NCBI RefSeq assembly: GCF_004339095.1
Contig: NZ_SMGQ01000011.1
Span: 705,646-769,645, forward strand
Direction of reading: 5' to 3'
Length of the DNA: 64,000 nucleotides
Origin: Natranaerovirga hydrolytica
GTDB lineage: Bacteria > Bacillota > Clostridia > Lachnospirales > DSM-24629
Position numbers and translations under genes: made by a program. Of the stretch, positions 8,026 to 19,402 are shown piece by piece (the stretch's first letter is position 1; every line of letters begins with the position of its first letter). The notes beneath the pieces were generated by a model. That model ran no database searches and was not told the DNA's origin. It saw only the letters and a program-made list of their open reading frames with translations.

Positions 8026-9954
8026 ATGAAAAACCATAATTTTATTAAAGTTGGAGCTGCTTCTCCAAAGGTAAAAGTTGGAGATGTTTTATATAATGAG
8101 CAAGCCATCATTCAAAGCATTGACAATGCATTAGATAACCATGTGAGTATTTTAACCTTTCCAGAATTATGTGTAACAGGGTATACTTGTGGTGATTTGT
8201 TTTTTCAAAGTGCGTTATTAGAGGAAGCGATCCATTCTATTGAACGCATTCGATTAAAAACCAAAGATTTACCTATCTTTTTTGTTATTGGCGCACCTAT
8301 AGAAGTGAAAGGACAATTGTTTAATTGTTCTATTGGCTTATGTGAAGGAAAAGTCTTAGGCATTGTACCTAAGACGTATTTACCAAATTACAGCGAGTTT
8401 TATGAAAACCGCTGGTTTACCTCATCTAAAGAAATTGATTTTGAAGAAATTGAGTTAAATGGTGAAAGGATTCCATTTGGAACGGATATTTTATTTGCAC
8501 ATCAACACATTAAAAACTGTAAGATTGGCATTGATATCTGCGAAGATTTATGGGCGCCTGTTCCACCCAGTACTTTTGCAACCTTATCAGGTGCCACCAT
8601 TATACTAAACAATTCTGCTAGCAATGACATTGTTGGTAAAAGCCATTATAGAAAGCAATTAATTGAGCAACAAAGTGCAAGAACCATTGGTGCTTATGTT
8701 TTTTCTTCTTGTGGCTATGGAGAGTCAACAACGGATGTTGTATTTGGAGGACATTGTTTGATTTATGAAAATGGTAAATTATTAAGTGAAAATAATCGTT
8801 TTTCATTAGAGGAAAGCTTAATTTACTCAGATATTGACCTAGAATTGCTTACAAATGATAGAATGAAACGCAATACCTTTTATGACCGTTCACTCAACAA
8901 ACCTTATAGAGCCATTTTATTTGATTGTAGGGTTAAGCACACCCTTTTAAATCGACCTGTTAATCCTTATCCTTTTGTACCACAGAACCAAGATGTTAGA
9001 CAAGAACATTGTGAAGAAATTTTTTCAATTCAAACTGTAGGGCTTGCTAAGAGGATAGAACATATTGGGTGTAAAAAAGTTGTTGTAGGTATTTCAGGAG
9101 GCTTAGATTCTACTTTAGCTTTATTGGTCTGTGTTAAAACTTTTGATCAACTGGGAAAAGACCGAAAAGACATTATTGGTATTACAATGCCTGGATTTGG
9201 CACCACAGGCAGAACATATAACAACGCATTATCTCTTATGAATGAACTTGGCGTTACCATTAAAGAGATTCCTATTAAAGCACTTAGTTTACAACAATTT
9301 AAAGACATTGGACATGACCCGAATATCTTAGATGTCACCTATGAAAATGTTCAAGCTAGAGGACGAACTCAATTTTTAATGAATATTGCTAATAAAGAAA
9401 ATGGTATTGTTGTGGGTACTGGTGATTTATCCGAATTGGCTTTAGGATGGGCCACTTATAATGGGGATCATATGTCTATGTATGGTGTTAATGGTAGCAT
9501 TCCAAAAACACTCATTCGATACTTAATTGATTGGGTGGCCGCTACACAATTAAAAGAAAAAGCAAAGGAAGTCCTGTTAGATATTTTAGACACGCCTGTC
9601 AGTCCAGAACTCCTTCCACCAAGTGAATCAGGAGAAATTGAACAAAAAACCGAAGAAGTGGTTGGCCCCTATGAATTACATGATTTCTTTTTGTACAATA
9701 TGATTCGTTACGGCTTCTCGCCTTCTAAAATCTTATATCTAGGCGAAATTGCTTTTAAAGACCTTTATGATCAATCAACGATACTAAAATGGCTTAAAAA
9801 ATTCTATTATAGATTCTTTTCACAACAATTCAAACGTTCTTGTCTACCAGACGGACCAAAAGTAGGTTCTATATGCCTATCACCTCGGGGCGATTGGCGT
9901 ATGCCAAGTGATGCAATTGTTAAGGTGTGGATTGATGAGCTAGAGTCTATTTAA
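8026..9954 (+). CDS. nadE: glutamine-dependent NAD+ synthase
   Basis: Last step of NAD synthesis: amidation of nicotinate adenine dinucleotide with ATP, using ammonia from glutamine. The 642-residue protein has an N-terminal nitrilase-type glutaminase (about 5-300). Its catalytic triad is visible as FPELCVTGY (Glu), VPKTYLPNY (Lys) and GIDICEDLW (Cys). A C-terminal synthetase (about 330-640) carries the ATP pyrophosphatase loop GISGGLDSTLAL and GTGDLSELALGW. Full length and intact. It is the only plus-strand gene in the first 23 kb and has its own promoter and terminator. Confidence 0.97.
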   Translation: MKNHNFIKVGAASPKVKVGDVLYNEQAIIQSIDNALDNHVSILTFPELCVTGYTCGDLFFQSALLEEAIHSIERIRLKTKDLPIFFVIGAPIEVKGQLFNCSIGLCEGKVLGIVPKTYLPNYSEFYENRWFTSSKEIDFEEIELNGERIPFGTDILFAHQHIKNCKIGIDICEDLWAPVPPSTFATLSGATIILNNSASNDIVGKSHYRKQLIEQQSARTIGAYVFSSCGYGESTTDVVFGGHCLIYENGKLLSENNRFSLEESLIYSDIDLELLTNDRMKRNTFYDRSLNKPYRAILFDCRVKHTLLNRPVNPYPFVPQNQDVRQEHCEEIFSIQTVGLAKRIEHIGCKKVVVGISGGLDSTLALLVCVKTFDQLGKDRKDIIGITMPGFGTTGRTYNNALSLMNELGVTIKEIPIKALSLQQFKDIGHDPNILDVTYENVQARGRTQFLMNIANKENGIVVGTGDLSELALGWATYNGDHMSMYGVNGSIPKTLIRYLIDWVAATQLKEKAKEVLLDILDTPVSPELLPPSESGEIEQKTEEVVGPYELHDFFLYNMIRYGFSPSKILYLGEIAFKDLYDQSTILKWLKKFYYRFFSQQFKRSCLPDGPKVGSICLSPRGDWRMPSDAIVKVWIDELESI

Positions 9955-9970
9955 TAATATTTCACACAAA

Positions 9971-9998
9971 AAGAGTATCGTGATATCACGGTACTCTT
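9971..9998. terminator. bidirectional terminator between nadE and the DMT transporter
   Basis: A 28-base palindrome, AAGAGTATCGTG paired with the reverse of CACGGTACTCTT (G-T pairs allowed), lies 16 bases after nadE. It covers the stop codon of the convergent gene. It is A-rich before and T/A-rich after, so it can serve both strands. Confidence 0.7.
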
Positions 9999-10434
9999 AA
10001 CTTACTCGATCCCATTTAAAAACAATAATACCGATGACCATTAATGCAAATCCAATCAGTTTCACCCATTCAAATCCAACTTTCTCTACTGAAAACAAAC
10101 CCAATACCTCTATTAAATAAGCAACAGAAACCTGTGCAATTAATATGAGCATAATGGCAAAACATGGGCCTAAATCCGATATACTTCTTATAACTGTATA
10201 CACGATAAAAGCACCAAACACCCCACCTAATAGATACAGTTTGTTATCTACTTCAAAGATTTTTCCCATATGATCTCTACCCGTTAATAACCAAAAAAAC
10301 AAACAAACCAGTAACCCTGTAAATTGCACCCAGCTATTAGATACCCATATATTGGATACTTTGGTCACATTGGTATTAAAAACTCCTTGTATACTCATTA
10401 ATACACCAGAAATAATGGCAAGAATTATTCCCAT
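9997..10434 (-). CDS. DMT-superfamily small membrane transporter (DUF606/YdcZ type)
   Basis: A 145-residue, very hydrophobic protein with about five transmembrane helices, the size of single-domain DUF606 (YdcZ) proteins. These belong to the drug/metabolite transporter superfamily and probably act as dimers. It starts MGIILAIISGVLMSIQGVFNTN, typical of the family's first helix. The substrate is unknown. It stands alone on the minus strand between nadE and a NagZ-like gene, with a 114-base upstream gap. Confidence 0.8.
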   Translation of the reverse strand: MGIILAIISGVLMSIQGVFNTNVTKVSNIWVSNSWVQFTGLLVCLFFWLLTGRDHMGKIFEVDNKLYLLGGVFGAFIVYTVIRSISDLGPCFAIMLILIAQVSVAYLIEVLGLFSVEKVGFEWVKLIGFALMVIGIIVFKWDRVS

Positions 10435-10548
10435 ACTATCATCAACTCCATCTATCTATTTACAAATGATTACCTTAAAAGAATACATTTATTAATAGTA
10501 TCTGTTATAAAGATGATAATATACCTTGCTTAATTGATTTACTTTTCC

Positions 10549-11859
10549 TTATTCTTGAATTTCGCTTAAAATATTTTCAATAATTTCTTGATGTTTTTTT
10601 TGACCCAGTACATCCATAGGATTTGTAGCCGGCATTTCTGTATTCAATAAATCCAATTCTTTTTTTACGGTCAATATCCTCTTAACCGATTCATCGATTC
10701 TTTCTTCTGTAATGACGCCATTTTCTACGGCTTGTAAAAGCCCTTCATATCCTTCTTCAAAGGGAATAGGCATTAATAAAATATCACATCCAGCCTCAAC
10801 AGCTTTTACACTTGCCTCTCCCATTGTATAATGATCACTTATAGCCTTCATATTTAACGCATCTGTAATAATTAAACCATCAAATCCCAACTCATCTCTT
10901 AAATGATTGGTTAAAAGTTCTTTTGACATAGTCGCTGGCAAATCGTCTTCTATAACATTAGGAAGGGTAATATGCGCCGTCATAATACCATAGACACCTG
11001 CTTCTATTCCCGATTCAAAGGGATGCCATTCAATCTTTCTTAATCGTTCTAAATTATGATTAACGTAGGTTCTTTCTAAATGGGTATCCGTTGCTGTGTC
11101 CCCATGTCCTGGGAAATGTTTTAAAACACCTGCAACACCTTCTTTTTGCATGCCTTTTACCAATTCAGATACCATATTGCCTACTAATTGCTCATCTGAA
11201 CCAAATGCTCTTACACCAATAACTGGATTATTAGGATTGGTATTTACATCTGCCACAGGTGCAAAATTCATATTAAATCCTAATGCTTTTAATTCTTTGC
11301 CTAATATTTCTCCTACTTGATAGGCATGATTTGAATTTTGGGTCTGCCCAATCACCTCCATATTAGGTAATTGAGTTGCATTCATATTCTCATTGTTACC
11401 TATTCGACTGACTCTACCTCCCTCTTCATCTACTGAAACAAATAAGGGAATTGTTGATGCATGTTGCAAATCATTTATGAGTTTATGGGTTTGATTCACC
11501 TCTAAAATATTGCTATTAAAAAATATAACACCACCAATTGGATACTGAGTTAAAAAGGCTTCTACTTTTTCATTGCTTTCTACTATATCAACGCCTTCAT
11601 TCAGTGAACCTAATTCCAACACAAACAATTGAGCCACTTTTTCTTCTAAGGTCATTTGATTTAAAGTTTCTTGTACAAAATCAGTGTATGCTTCATCTTC
11701 TTCCAGATCTTTATCTTCTGAATCACTTTCTTTTTCTGAATATATGTTTTCGTTTTTTTTAGGGTCCTCTACATTGGGATGCTCTTCGTATTCATTAACA
11801 TGCAAACAACTTGTAAGAACCATCGCCATAATGATTATGATTATTTTTTTTAATTTCAT
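10549..11859 (-). CDS. nagZ: lipoprotein beta-N-acetylhexosaminidase, GH3
   Basis: Family 3 glycoside hydrolase expected to remove terminal GlcNAc from cell-wall fragments. The 436 residues start with a lipoprotein signal ending in LTSC, so it acts outside the membrane as in Gram-positive NagZ. An acidic linker (about 25-60) precedes the barrel. Diagnostic motifs are the acid/base loop KHFPGHGDTATDTH, substrate-binding FVSVDEEGG, and the nucleophile region LIITDALNM. It lacks the C-terminal domain of longer Firmicutes NagZ proteins and so is a single-domain form. Monocistronic, with its own promoter. Confidence 0.9.
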   Translation of the reverse strand: MKLKKIIIIIMAMVLTSCLHVNEYEEHPNVEDPKKNENIYSEKESDSEDKDLEEDEAYTDFVQETLNQMTLEEKVAQLFVLELGSLNEGVDIVESNEKVEAFLTQYPIGGVIFFNSNILEVNQTHKLINDLQHASTIPLFVSVDEEGGRVSRIGNNENMNATQLPNMEVIGQTQNSNHAYQVGEILGKELKALGFNMNFAPVADVNTNPNNPVIGVRAFGSDEQLVGNMVSELVKGMQKEGVAGVLKHFPGHGDTATDTHLERTYVNHNLERLRKIEWHPFESGIEAGVYGIMTAHITLPNVIEDDLPATMSKELLTNHLRDELGFDGLIITDALNMKAISDHYTMGEASVKAVEAGCDILLMPIPFEEGYEGLLQAVENGVITEERIDESVKRILTVKKELDLLNTEMPATNPMDVLGQKKHQEIIENILSEIQE

Positions 11860-11920
11860 TTGATACCATCCTTAATCCTTATATTAGAGTTATTCTTTAT
11901 AGTTTATATATACGCTCCCT

Positions 11921-11949
11921 ATGATATACTTATTTTATAAAAGAATCAA
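11921..11949 (-). promoter_or_regulatory. sigma-A type promoter for the nagZ gene
   Basis: Minus-strand TTGATT (11944-11949) and TATCAT (11921-11926) with a 17-base spacer lie about 60 bases before the ATG at 11859. Confidence 0.6.
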
Positions 11950-11961
11950 CTTTAATGACAC

Positions 11962-11997
11962 AAAAAAATCAACAAGCTTTTTGCTTGCTGATTTTTT
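11962..11997 (-). terminator. terminator of the chemoreceptor gene
   Basis: Minus-strand hairpin ATCAGCAAGC / GCTTGTTGAT with an A-rich loop, followed by a run of seven T, starts 4 bases after the stop of the chemoreceptor gene. Confidence 0.8.
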
Positions 11998-12001
11998 AGG
12001 A

Positions 12002-13705
12002 TTATATTTTAAATTGAGATACCAGAGTGTTAAGTTTATCGGATAACTGATCTAAGATTTTTGAGTTGTCTGTAATGGTGTCGATTGACATATTTTGTTG
12101 TTCGATTGATGCTGCTGTTTCTTCTATTCCAGCAGAATTTTCTTGAGAAATAGCTGATATTTCTTGACCATATTTGCTAATTTGACCGCTATGTTGAGTA
12201 ATCTCATCTAAGCTTTTATTAATGTTTTCTATTTTTTCATTCATATCGATCACTTCTCTATTAATGGTTTGGAATGTATCTCCTGTAGATTGAATTTGCT
12301 TAGTCCCTTCATCAACTTCTTCATATCCATACTCAAGTGAGCGCGTCATATTTTTCGAAGAATTTTGGATATCCTCAACAATAATCGTTATTTGTCCAAG
12401 GGATTGACCAACCATTTCAGCTAACTTTCTAATTTCTTCTGATACAACAGCAAACCCTCGTCCTGCTTCTCCTGCCCTAGCTGCTTCAATAGCAGCATTA
12501 AGTGCTAATAAATTGGTTTGCTCTGCTATATCATTAATAACAGATACTAACTTTGATATATCATCTGTTTTTTTCTCTAAATCTTTTATGCTGCTTACAG
12601 ATTCTTTGACAATTGTATTCACACTATTAATTTTATTAATGGATTGACCCATTTGTTCATTTCCAACGTTAGTCACATCAATAATGGTCTTAGAAGATTG
12701 GTTCAAAACTTCTACGTTACTATTGGTCTCTTGAATCAAATCATCTAAAGTACGAATAGATTTTGCTATATTTATTGAGAAATCAGCTTGTTCTTGTGCA
12801 CCTGCCGCCATTTCTTCCATTGTTGCAGCAATTTGCTCAGCACCTTCTCTTATGGTATAAGAAACCTTTGTTAGTGACCCACTTTGAACATTGACTTCGT
12901 CTGATGCACCTGATATTTCTCTTATAATGTCTTGCAAATTATTCACCATATAATTAATGGCTTTAGCCAATTGCCCTACTTCGTCATTTCCTTTATAGTC
13001 TACTTGCTTTGCAAGGAGGTCTTTCTCAGATACACAATTGCTTAATGTAACAACCTTCTTAAGTTGTTTGGTAATGCTTTTACTAATTAAAACAATAATG
13101 ATGACACCTAATACAAGAGAAATCACTGTTGAAAAAATAAGAACTTGAATAACATTTCCAATGCTAACTTTTGCAGATGCCATTTCTTTGTTTCTCTCAT
13201 TTTCAAGGGTTTCTATCATCTCATCTAGGTATACAAAAGTTGTTACGCCTAAATTAGAAATTCGCCTTCTCAAAACAATAGCTTCTCCGTTATTTCCTCT
13301 TTCTAATAATGGAATAATTTCATCTAAAAAGATCTCTTCAATACTATTAATATTTCTTATTACCATTGAATATTGTTGTGCCAAGTCATATTGTTCAGCC
13401 AGTACTTCTAAGTCTAACAATATTTCTTCTAACTCCTCACTTAACAAATGAAATTGGTCTAAAAAAGATCTTTCTCTAAAATGAATAAAGTCTGAAATCA
13501 GAATATCTTTCTCTTTAATCATGTTTTCTACTTGTATAACACTTAAAGCATCTTCAGAAGTTTGTTCCAGTGCATTAATATTATCATCAATATTCATGAG
13601 CTGGTTGCCAACAAATACAATTGATAAAACAAACAATAGTATGGTTACACCTAAGGCAATACCATACTTAAATCCTATGTTAATATTCCTCCACCGTAAT
13701 CTCAT
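12002..13705 (-). CDS. methyl-accepting chemotaxis protein, transmembrane
   Basis: Chemoreceptor of 567 residues when started at the second ATG of the AGGAGGAATGGGAATG sequence, which gives a 7-base ribosome-site spacing. The ATG 6 bases upstream is only one base from AGGAGG. TM1 is at about 13-35, followed by a four-helix-bundle periplasmic domain of about 150 residues (MCP N-terminal bundle type). Then come TM2 at about 185-210, HAMP, and a signalling domain whose hairpin tip reads [19 protein letters not shown] and [15 protein letters not shown]. The ligand cannot be predicted. It is monocistronic and has a strong terminator. With the second receptor in this window it points to a motile cell. 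Confidence 0.92.
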   Translation of the reverse strand: MRLRWRNINIGFKYGIALGVTILLFVLSIVFVGNQLMNIDDNINALEQTSEDALSVIQVENMIKEKDILISDFIHFRERSFLDQFHLLSEELEEILLDLEVLAEQYDLAQQYSMVIRNINSIEEIFLDEIIPLLERGNNGEAIVLRRRISNLGVTTFVYLDEMIETLENERNKEMASAKVSIGNVIQVLIFSTVISLVLGVIIIVLISKSITKQLKKVVTLSNCVSEKDLLAKQVDYKGNDEVGQLAKAINYMVNNLQDIIREISGASDEVNVQSGSLTKVSYTIREGAEQIAATMEEMAAGAQEQADFSINIAKSIRTLDDLIQETNSNVEVLNQSSKTIIDVTNVGNEQMGQSINKINSVNTIVKESVSSIKDLEKKTDDISKLVSVINDIAEQTNLLALNAAIEAARAGEAGRGFAVVSEEIRKLAEMVGQSLGQITIIVEDIQNSSKNMTRSLEYGYEEVDEGTKQIQSTGDTFQTINREVIDMNEKIENINKSLDEITQHSGQISKYGQEISAISQENSAGIEETAASIEQQNMSIDTITDNSKILDQLSDKLNTLVSQFKI

Positions 13706-13904
13706 TCCCATTCCTCCTATGTAATTGATTGAAATAGTGTTCCATACAATATAAAGTAATAATATATGGTGACACTTTTCTTTTGAAGTCACATACCTGT
13801 CTTACATTTTTCTAACTTGTATACATTCCTCTTCTTCATTTTATAACTTTATCTTTCATCCGTCAATGCAAATGCTATAATTCGCCAAAAAACGCAAAAC
13901 AATA

Positions 13905-13948
13905 ACCCGAATAATAGTATTATCATATCATCCGGGCTATCATTTTTT
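13905..13948 (-). terminator. terminator of the arg-car operon
   Basis: Minus-strand 15-bp stem (ATAGCCCGGATGATA paired with TATTATTCGGGTTAT, several G-T pairs) followed by TTGTTTT, immediately after the carB stop. Confidence 0.8.
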
Positions 13949-16900
13949 TATTTGTATTCCTTCATTTGTTTATAAGTTAATTTTTCTTTCTTATTATAGG
14001 TATCTAAGGCTTCCATATAGGCTTTTAATGTATCCAAACACGTATAGCAATCAATATTGTATTGGGTGGCTATATCTCTAATTTGAAAACCTCTTCTAGT
14101 GATGTCTTTTCCAAGGGTTGGTAAATTTACAACAAAGGCCATATCTTCAGTTCTTAACCTTTTTTCTATCCCTTCTATATCCTCTTTTTCAACTTTTTGA
14201 GTATCCATGCCATTTTCTTTTAACCATTGATGGGTACCATCTGTTGCCATTAATTCAAAATCGTAAGCATTTAATTTTTGTATAACAGACAATGCTTCTT
14301 CTTTGCTTCTATCAGCTATAGATAAGAGGACTTTGCCATCATTTCTAAAAGTATAACCTGCACCTAAAAATGATTTTAATAATGCTTTACTATAATCACT
14401 ATCAATGCCTAACACTTCACCTGTTGATTTCATCTCTGGCATTAATGCCACATCTACATTTTTAAGCTTTAAGTTAGAAAACACTGGCATTTTCACAGCA
14501 ACAAGGTTAGATGTTTTGTATAATCCAACACCATATGATAAATCTTTTAGGCTTTCTCCAAGAATAACTCTCATGGCTAACTCTACCATTGGCACACCAG
14601 TTACTTTACTTAATATAGGCACAGTTCTTGATGCTCTCGGATTCACTTCAATAACATAAACCTCTTCATCTTTAACCACATATTGTATGTTCATGAGTCC
14701 AATAACTTGTAATGCCTTAGCCAATTTCTCAGTATAAAAAATAATTTTATCAATAACTTGTTGAGATAAATTCTGTGGTGGGTATATACACGCACTGTCA
14801 CCTGAATGGACACCTGTACGCTCAATATGTTCCATAATACCTGGAATCAAAATATCATCTCTATCTGCAATAGCATCCACTTCTACTTCTGTACCTTCTA
14901 CATATCCATCAATTAATATAGGTTGATCATGGTCTATTGTCACTGCTTCTTCTACATAACTGATTAATTCAGCATCACTATAAACCACTTGCATGGCTCT
15001 ACCACCAATAACATATGATGGTCTAACCAATACAGGATAGCCAATGACTTTTGCTTTTTCTAAAGCTTGTTCTTTAGAAAAAACTGCATAGCCTTCTGGT
15101 TGTGGAATATTTAATTCCGTTAGTAACCTTTCAAATCTTTTTCGATCTTCTGCAGCATCAATAGAATCAACTGATGTTCCTAAGATTTGCACACCTCTTT
15201 TAACCAATTTGGGTGCCAGATTAATGGCTGTTTGACCACCAAATTGTACAATAACCCCTTTAGGCATTTCTTTACGAATCACATTATAAACATCTTCAAT
15301 GAATAAAGGTTCAAAGTATAATTTATCTGAAGTGTCAAAGTCGGTACTAACTGTTTCAGGATTATTATTTATAATAATGGATTCACAATTTAATTTTTTA
15401 ATGGCCTCTACAGCATGAACAGAACAATAGTCAAATTCAATACCTTGACCAATCCTAATTGGGCCTGAACCAATAACAATGATTTTTTCTTTTTTACTGA
15501 TTTCATTCTCGTCTTCTGTTTCATAAGTGGAATAATAATACGGTGTACTTGCTTCAAATTCTGCCGCACAAGTATCTACCATTTTATATACTGGATAAAT
15601 ATTATGAGCCCTTCTAATAGAGTCCATAACACGCATATCTTTTTGTGTCAAACGTTCAATTTCAAAATCTGTAAAGCCTAGTGATTCTGCTTCTTTTAAT
15701 AATTCAGCATTTAATTCATTATTTTTTAGTTTGTCTTCTACGTGAATGATATTTTGAATCTTATATAAAAACCATTTATCGATTTTTGTAATGTCATTAA
15801 TTTCTTCCACTGTCACTTCTTTTCTTAAAGCTTCTGCTACAACAAAAAGGGTATCATCTCTAAAGGTAGCCAGTTTAGACTTTAATTCATCTTTTGATAA
15901 AGGCTCTAGAGATTTCAAATGCAATCCTGTTTCACTGCCTTCTAAGGAAATAACCGCTTTTAATAACGCACTTTCAAAATATCTATCAATTGCCATAACT
16001 TCACCAGTGGCTTTCATTTGTGTGCCTAACTCACGATCTGCATATCCAAATTTATCAAATGGCCATTTTGGAATTTTTACAACAATATAGTCTAATGTTG
16101 GTTCAAAGGATGCCATTGTTTTTTTCGTTACTGCATTAGGGATTTCATGCAAATGCAATCCGATGGCTATTTTAGCAGCTACTTTTGCAATTGGATAACC
16201 AGCTGCTTTTGAAGCCAATGCAGAGGAACGGCTAACCCTTGGATTAACTTCTATAACAATGTATTCTCGACTCACTGGATTTAATGCAAATTGCACATTA
16301 CATCCACCTTCTATTTTTAAGGAACGAATAATTTTTATAGAAGATTCTCTAAGCATATGGTATTCATTGTCCGTTAGAGTTTGAGACGGTGCCACTACCA
16401 TACTGTCTCCTGTATGTACGCCTACAGGGTCAATATTTTCCATATTACATATGATAATACATGTGTCATTGCCATCTCTCATCACTTCATACTCAATTTC
16501 TTTCCATCCTGCAACACTTTGTTCTAATAATACTTGATTGATTCGACTGTATTTTAAGCCTTTTTCTAAAAAGCTTTTTAATTGTTCTTGATTATCGGCT
16601 ATACCTCCACCTGTTCCACCTAATGTATAGGCTGGTCTTACAATAATGGGATAACCAATTTCCTCAGCAAATTCAATGCCTTCTTCCATAGACGTAATAA
16701 TTTTACTGCTGGGTATAGGTTCTTCAATATCTATCATTAACTGTCTAAACAAAGAACGATCTTCAGCCTTTTGTATGGCTTCTAAATTGGTTCCTAGTAT
16801 TTTAACATTGTATTTGTCTAATATACCTGCTTCATTTAATTCCACGGTAAGATTCAGTCCTGTCTGACCACCTAGTGTTCCTAGAAGCCCGTCAGGTCTT

Positions 16901-17142
16901 TCTCTATCTATAATATATGCTAGAGATTCTACATTAAGGGGTTGAATGTATACAGCATCTGCTATGGTCTCATCTGTCATAATGGTTGCTGGGTTACTAT
17001 TAACCAATACAACTTCAATACCTGCTTCTCTTATGGATTTACATGCTTGTGTTCCTGCATAATCAAATTCTGCTGCTTGCCCGATTACAATGGGTCCAGA
17101 ACCAATAACAATAACTTTTTTGATGGATTGATCTACTGGCAT
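13948..17142 (-). CDS. carB: carbamoyl-phosphate synthase large subunit
   Basis: Makes carbamoyl phosphate from bicarbonate, ammonia (delivered by CarA) and two ATP, for arginine and pyrimidine synthesis. At 1064 residues it is full length. The two homologous ATP-grasp halves are visible, each starting with a IGSGP-IGQ-EFDY motif (residue about 12 and about 555), and each containing [13 protein letters not shown] and IEVNPR-SR motifs. The C-terminal MGS-like regulatory domain is about 935-1050. The start overlaps the carA end by 10 bases, so they are coupled. Last gene of the argCJBD-carAB operon, which suggests a mainly arginine-linked enzyme. Confidence 0.98.
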   Translation of the reverse strand: MPVDQSIKKVIVIGSGPIVIGQAAEFDYAGTQACKSIREAGIEVVLVNSNPATIMTDETIADAVYIQPLNVESLAYIIDRERPDGLLGTLGGQTGLNLTVELNEAGILDKYNVKILGTNLEAIQKAEDRSLFRQLMIDIEEPIPSSKIITSMEEGIEFAEEIGYPIIVRPAYTLGGTGGGIADNQEQLKSFLEKGLKYSRINQVLLEQSVAGWKEIEYEVMRDGNDTCIIICNMENIDPVGVHTGDSMVVAPSQTLTDNEYHMLRESSIKIIRSLKIEGGCNVQFALNPVSREYIVIEVNPRVSRSSALASKAAGYPIAKVAAKIAIGLHLHEIPNAVTKKTMASFEPTLDYIVVKIPKWPFDKFGYADRELGTQMKATGEVMAIDRYFESALLKAVISLEGSETGLHLKSLEPLSKDELKSKLATFRDDTLFVVAEALRKEVTVEEINDITKIDKWFLYKIQNIIHVEDKLKNNELNAELLKEAESLGFTDFEIERLTQKDMRVMDSIRRAHNIYPVYKMVDTCAAEFEASTPYYYSTYETEDENEISKKEKIIVIGSGPIRIGQGIEFDYCSVHAVEAIKKLNCESIIINNNPETVSTDFDTSDKLYFEPLFIEDVYNVIRKEMPKGVIVQFGGQTAINLAPKLVKRGVQILGTSVDSIDAAEDRKRFERLLTELNIPQPEGYAVFSKEQALEKAKVIGYPVLVRPSYVIGGRAMQVVYSDAELISYVEEAVTIDHDQPILIDGYVEGTEVEVDAIADRDDILIPGIMEHIERTGVHSGDSACIYPPQNLSQQVIDKIIFYTEKLAKALQVIGLMNIQYVVKDEEVYVIEVNPRASRTVPILSKVTGVPMVELAMRVILGESLKDLSYGVGLYKTSNLVAVKMPVFSNLKLKNVDVALMPEMKSTGEVLGIDSDYSKALLKSFLGAGYTFRNDGKVLLSIADRSKEEALSVIQKLNAYDFELMATDGTHQWLKENGMDTQKVEKEDIEGIEKRLRTEDMAFVVNLPTLGKDITRRGFQIRDIATQYNIDCYTCLDTLKAYMEALDTYNKKEKLTYKQMKEYK

Positions 17143-18206
17143 GAAGAAACACCTCCTACTTCTTTAATCCAAGTATCTAAAATAATTTGAGCATCATATG
17201 GACCCGGTCCTTCTTCTGGATGGAACTGTACAGAGTCTATATCGTATTTTTTTGATGCAATACCTTCTATGGTGCCATCATTAACATTTTTAAATGTAAT
17301 TTGCATATCTTGTGTAACGGAAGATTCGATTACTGCATACCCATGGTTTTGACTGGTTATAAACACTTTGTTTGTTGGCAAATGCAATACTGGATGATTG
17401 CCACCTCTATGTCCAAATTTCATTTTATAAGTATCCGCACCTAATGCCAATGCTAAAACTTGATGACCTAAACAGATGCCTCTAATAGGCATTTTTCCTA
17501 CAAAATACTTTGCTGTATCAATGGTTTTTGTAAGCTCCTTAGGATCTCCTGGTCCATTAGATAAAAATAACATATCAAGATTTTTGTCTTCAATTGTTTG
17601 TGTGTCTATATCCCAAGGAAAAATGTGTATATCTGCATCATAATTTTTAATGATATTTAATATACTATTTTTCATTCCTAAATCAATAACACCAATTTTT
17701 GCACCACTGCCCTTAATATATTCATAATCATTTCGTGATACATTTTTTACAATATCTTTTGGAAAAGAATAGTCTTCTAATGCTTCTTTATGAGCCTCTG
17801 TAATCTCATCAGGTGTCATGACACATTTCATTACACCTAAATTTCTGATTTTTTTTGTTAACAATCTTGTATCTATATCATAAACACCCATAATATTATT
17901 TTCTTTTAAATACTCATCTATGGTTTTTACTTGCTGCCAATGATTAGGATCCTTGGCATAATCTTTTACAACAAAAGCTTTCACTTGGATTTTATCCGAT
18001 TCAAAATCTTCATTATTAATACCATAATTACCGATTAGTGGGTACGTCATCACAACAATCTGACCAGAATAAGAAGGGTCTGTTAAAACTTCTTGATAAC
18101 CTGTCATTCCTGTATTAAATACGATTTCACCATATACAGTGCCTTCTTTTCCAAAGCTTTTGCCTTGTAAAAGGGTACCATCTTCTAAAAGTATATTAAT
18201 TTTCAT
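17133..18206 (-). CDS. carA: carbamoyl-phosphate synthase small subunit (glutaminase)
   Basis: Class I glutamine amidotransferase subunit of 357 residues that feeds ammonia to CarB. An N-terminal CarA domain begins [15 protein letters not shown] and has the [16 protein letters not shown] signature. The C-terminal GATase carries the nucleophile in [14 protein letters not shown] and the His/Glu pair in [11 protein letters not shown]. Triad intact. It overlaps argD upstream by 11 bases and carB downstream by 10 bases, a tightly coupled string. Confidence 0.98.
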   Translation of the reverse strand: MKINILLEDGTLLQGKSFGKEGTVYGEIVFNTGMTGYQEVLTDPSYSGQIVVMTYPLIGNYGINNEDFESDKIQVKAFVVKDYAKDPNHWQQVKTIDEYLKENNIMGVYDIDTRLLTKKIRNLGVMKCVMTPDEITEAHKEALEDYSFPKDIVKNVSRNDYEYIKGSGAKIGVIDLGMKNSILNIIKNYDADIHIFPWDIDTQTIEDKNLDMLFLSNGPGDPKELTKTIDTAKYFVGKMPIRGICLGHQVLALALGADTYKMKFGHRGGNHPVLHLPTNKVFITSQNHGYAVIESSVTQDMQITFKNVNDGTIEGIASKKYDIDSVQFHPEEGPGPYDAQIILDTWIKEVGGVSSCQ

Positions 18207-19389
18207 CGCTAACCTCCTTTAAAACCCTTTTTAATATGTCAATCATTTCATCTATATGTTTTTCTTCAATAATCAATGGTGGAACAAATCTTACCACATT
18301 GCTACCAGCACTGGTCAGTAGCAATTGATTGGCTAATGCTTTTTTAACGACTTCTTTTACTGGAAGACTGACAGCAATTCCTTGCATAAGCCCCAGGCCT
18401 CTTTGTTCCAGTACAAAGTCATACTGGGTAACCAATGCTTTTAATTGTTTTTCAAAGTATTCTCCTACTGTATTAATGTGGTCAAGAAATGCTCTTTTGC
18501 TTACTTTTTCTAATACCACTTTTGCAGCTGTTGTCACTAAGGGATTCCCCCCATAAGTCGTGGCATGATCTCCAGGTGTAAACACTTGACCCACAAACTC
18601 CTTGGCTACAATAGCACCAATAGGCACACCTGCACCTAGACCTTTTGCAAGAGTCATTATATCTGGTTGAATACCATACTTTTGAAATGCAAATAATTCC
18701 CCTGTTCGACCAATACCCGTTTGAACTTCATCGAAGATAAGAATGATATTGTGTGCCTCACATAATGCTTTGACCTGTTCAAGGTAGGTTTGTTCAAGTG
18801 GATTGATGCCACCTTCACCTTGAATCACCTCTAACATAATGGCGCACACATTATCGTCAATAGCATTTTTAATGGCTTCAATATGGTTTGCTTCAACATG
18901 TATGACTCCAGGTATCAAAGGCATAAACCCTTTATGATACTTGGTTTGACCAGTTGCTGCTAAAGACCCTAAGGTTCTGCCGTGAAAAGATTGTTTTAAA
19001 CTAATGACTTTGTTACAATCTTCCCCTTTATTAAGGAAACCATATTTTCTTGCTAATTTAATAGCACCTTCATTGGCTTCTGAACCACTGTTGCTAAAAA
19101 ACACTCTATCTAAGCCACTTAGCTTTGTTAAAAGCTCCGCTGCTTCAATACATGGTTCATTGTAATAAAAATTAGAACAATGGGTATATTTGTCAATTTG
19201 ATTTTTTAATGCCTCTTGCAAATCTTTGTCTTGATAACCTAATGCATTAACAGCTATACCTGCTGTAAAATCTAAGTATTGATTACCCTCTATATCGTAT
19301 AAATAAACCCCATCTCCTGTTTCAAAAACAACTGGAAAGGGTTGATAATTGCTCATCATTATTTTTTGACCTTTTTTTACTAAATCCAT
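18196..19389 (-). CDS. argD: acetylornithine aminotransferase
   Basis: PLP-dependent aminotransferase (397 residues) converting N-acetylglutamate semialdehyde to N-acetylornithine. It has class-III motifs SNSGSEANEGAIKLARK and the PLP region FDEVQTGIGRTGELFAFQ. The Schiff-base Lys lies in MTLAKGLGAGVPIGA, and the GDHATTYGGNPL segment follows. It lies between argB and carA, with 13 bases to argB and overlap with carA. A dual role in lysine synthesis (succinyl-diaminopimelate) is known for some ArgD proteins but is not shown here. Confidence 0.97.
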   Translation of the reverse strand: MDLVKKGQKIMMSNYQPFPVVFETGDGVYLYDIEGNQYLDFTAGIAVNALGYQDKDLQEALKNQIDKYTHCSNFYYNEPCIEAAELLTKLSGLDRVFFSNSGSEANEGAIKLARKYGFLNKGEDCNKVISLKQSFHGRTLGSLAATGQTKYHKGFMPLIPGVIHVEANHIEAIKNAIDDNVCAIMLEVIQGEGGINPLEQTYLEQVKALCEAHNIILIFDEVQTGIGRTGELFAFQKYGIQPDIMTLAKGLGAGVPIGAIVAKEFVGQVFTPGDHATTYGGNPLVTTAAKVVLEKVSKRAFLDHINTVGEYFEKQLKALVTQYDFVLEQRGLGLMQGIAVSLPVKEVVKKALANQLLLTSAGSNVVRFVPPLIIEEKHIDEMIDILKRVLKEVSDEN

Positions 19390-19402
19390 TCATCAAACCT
19401 CC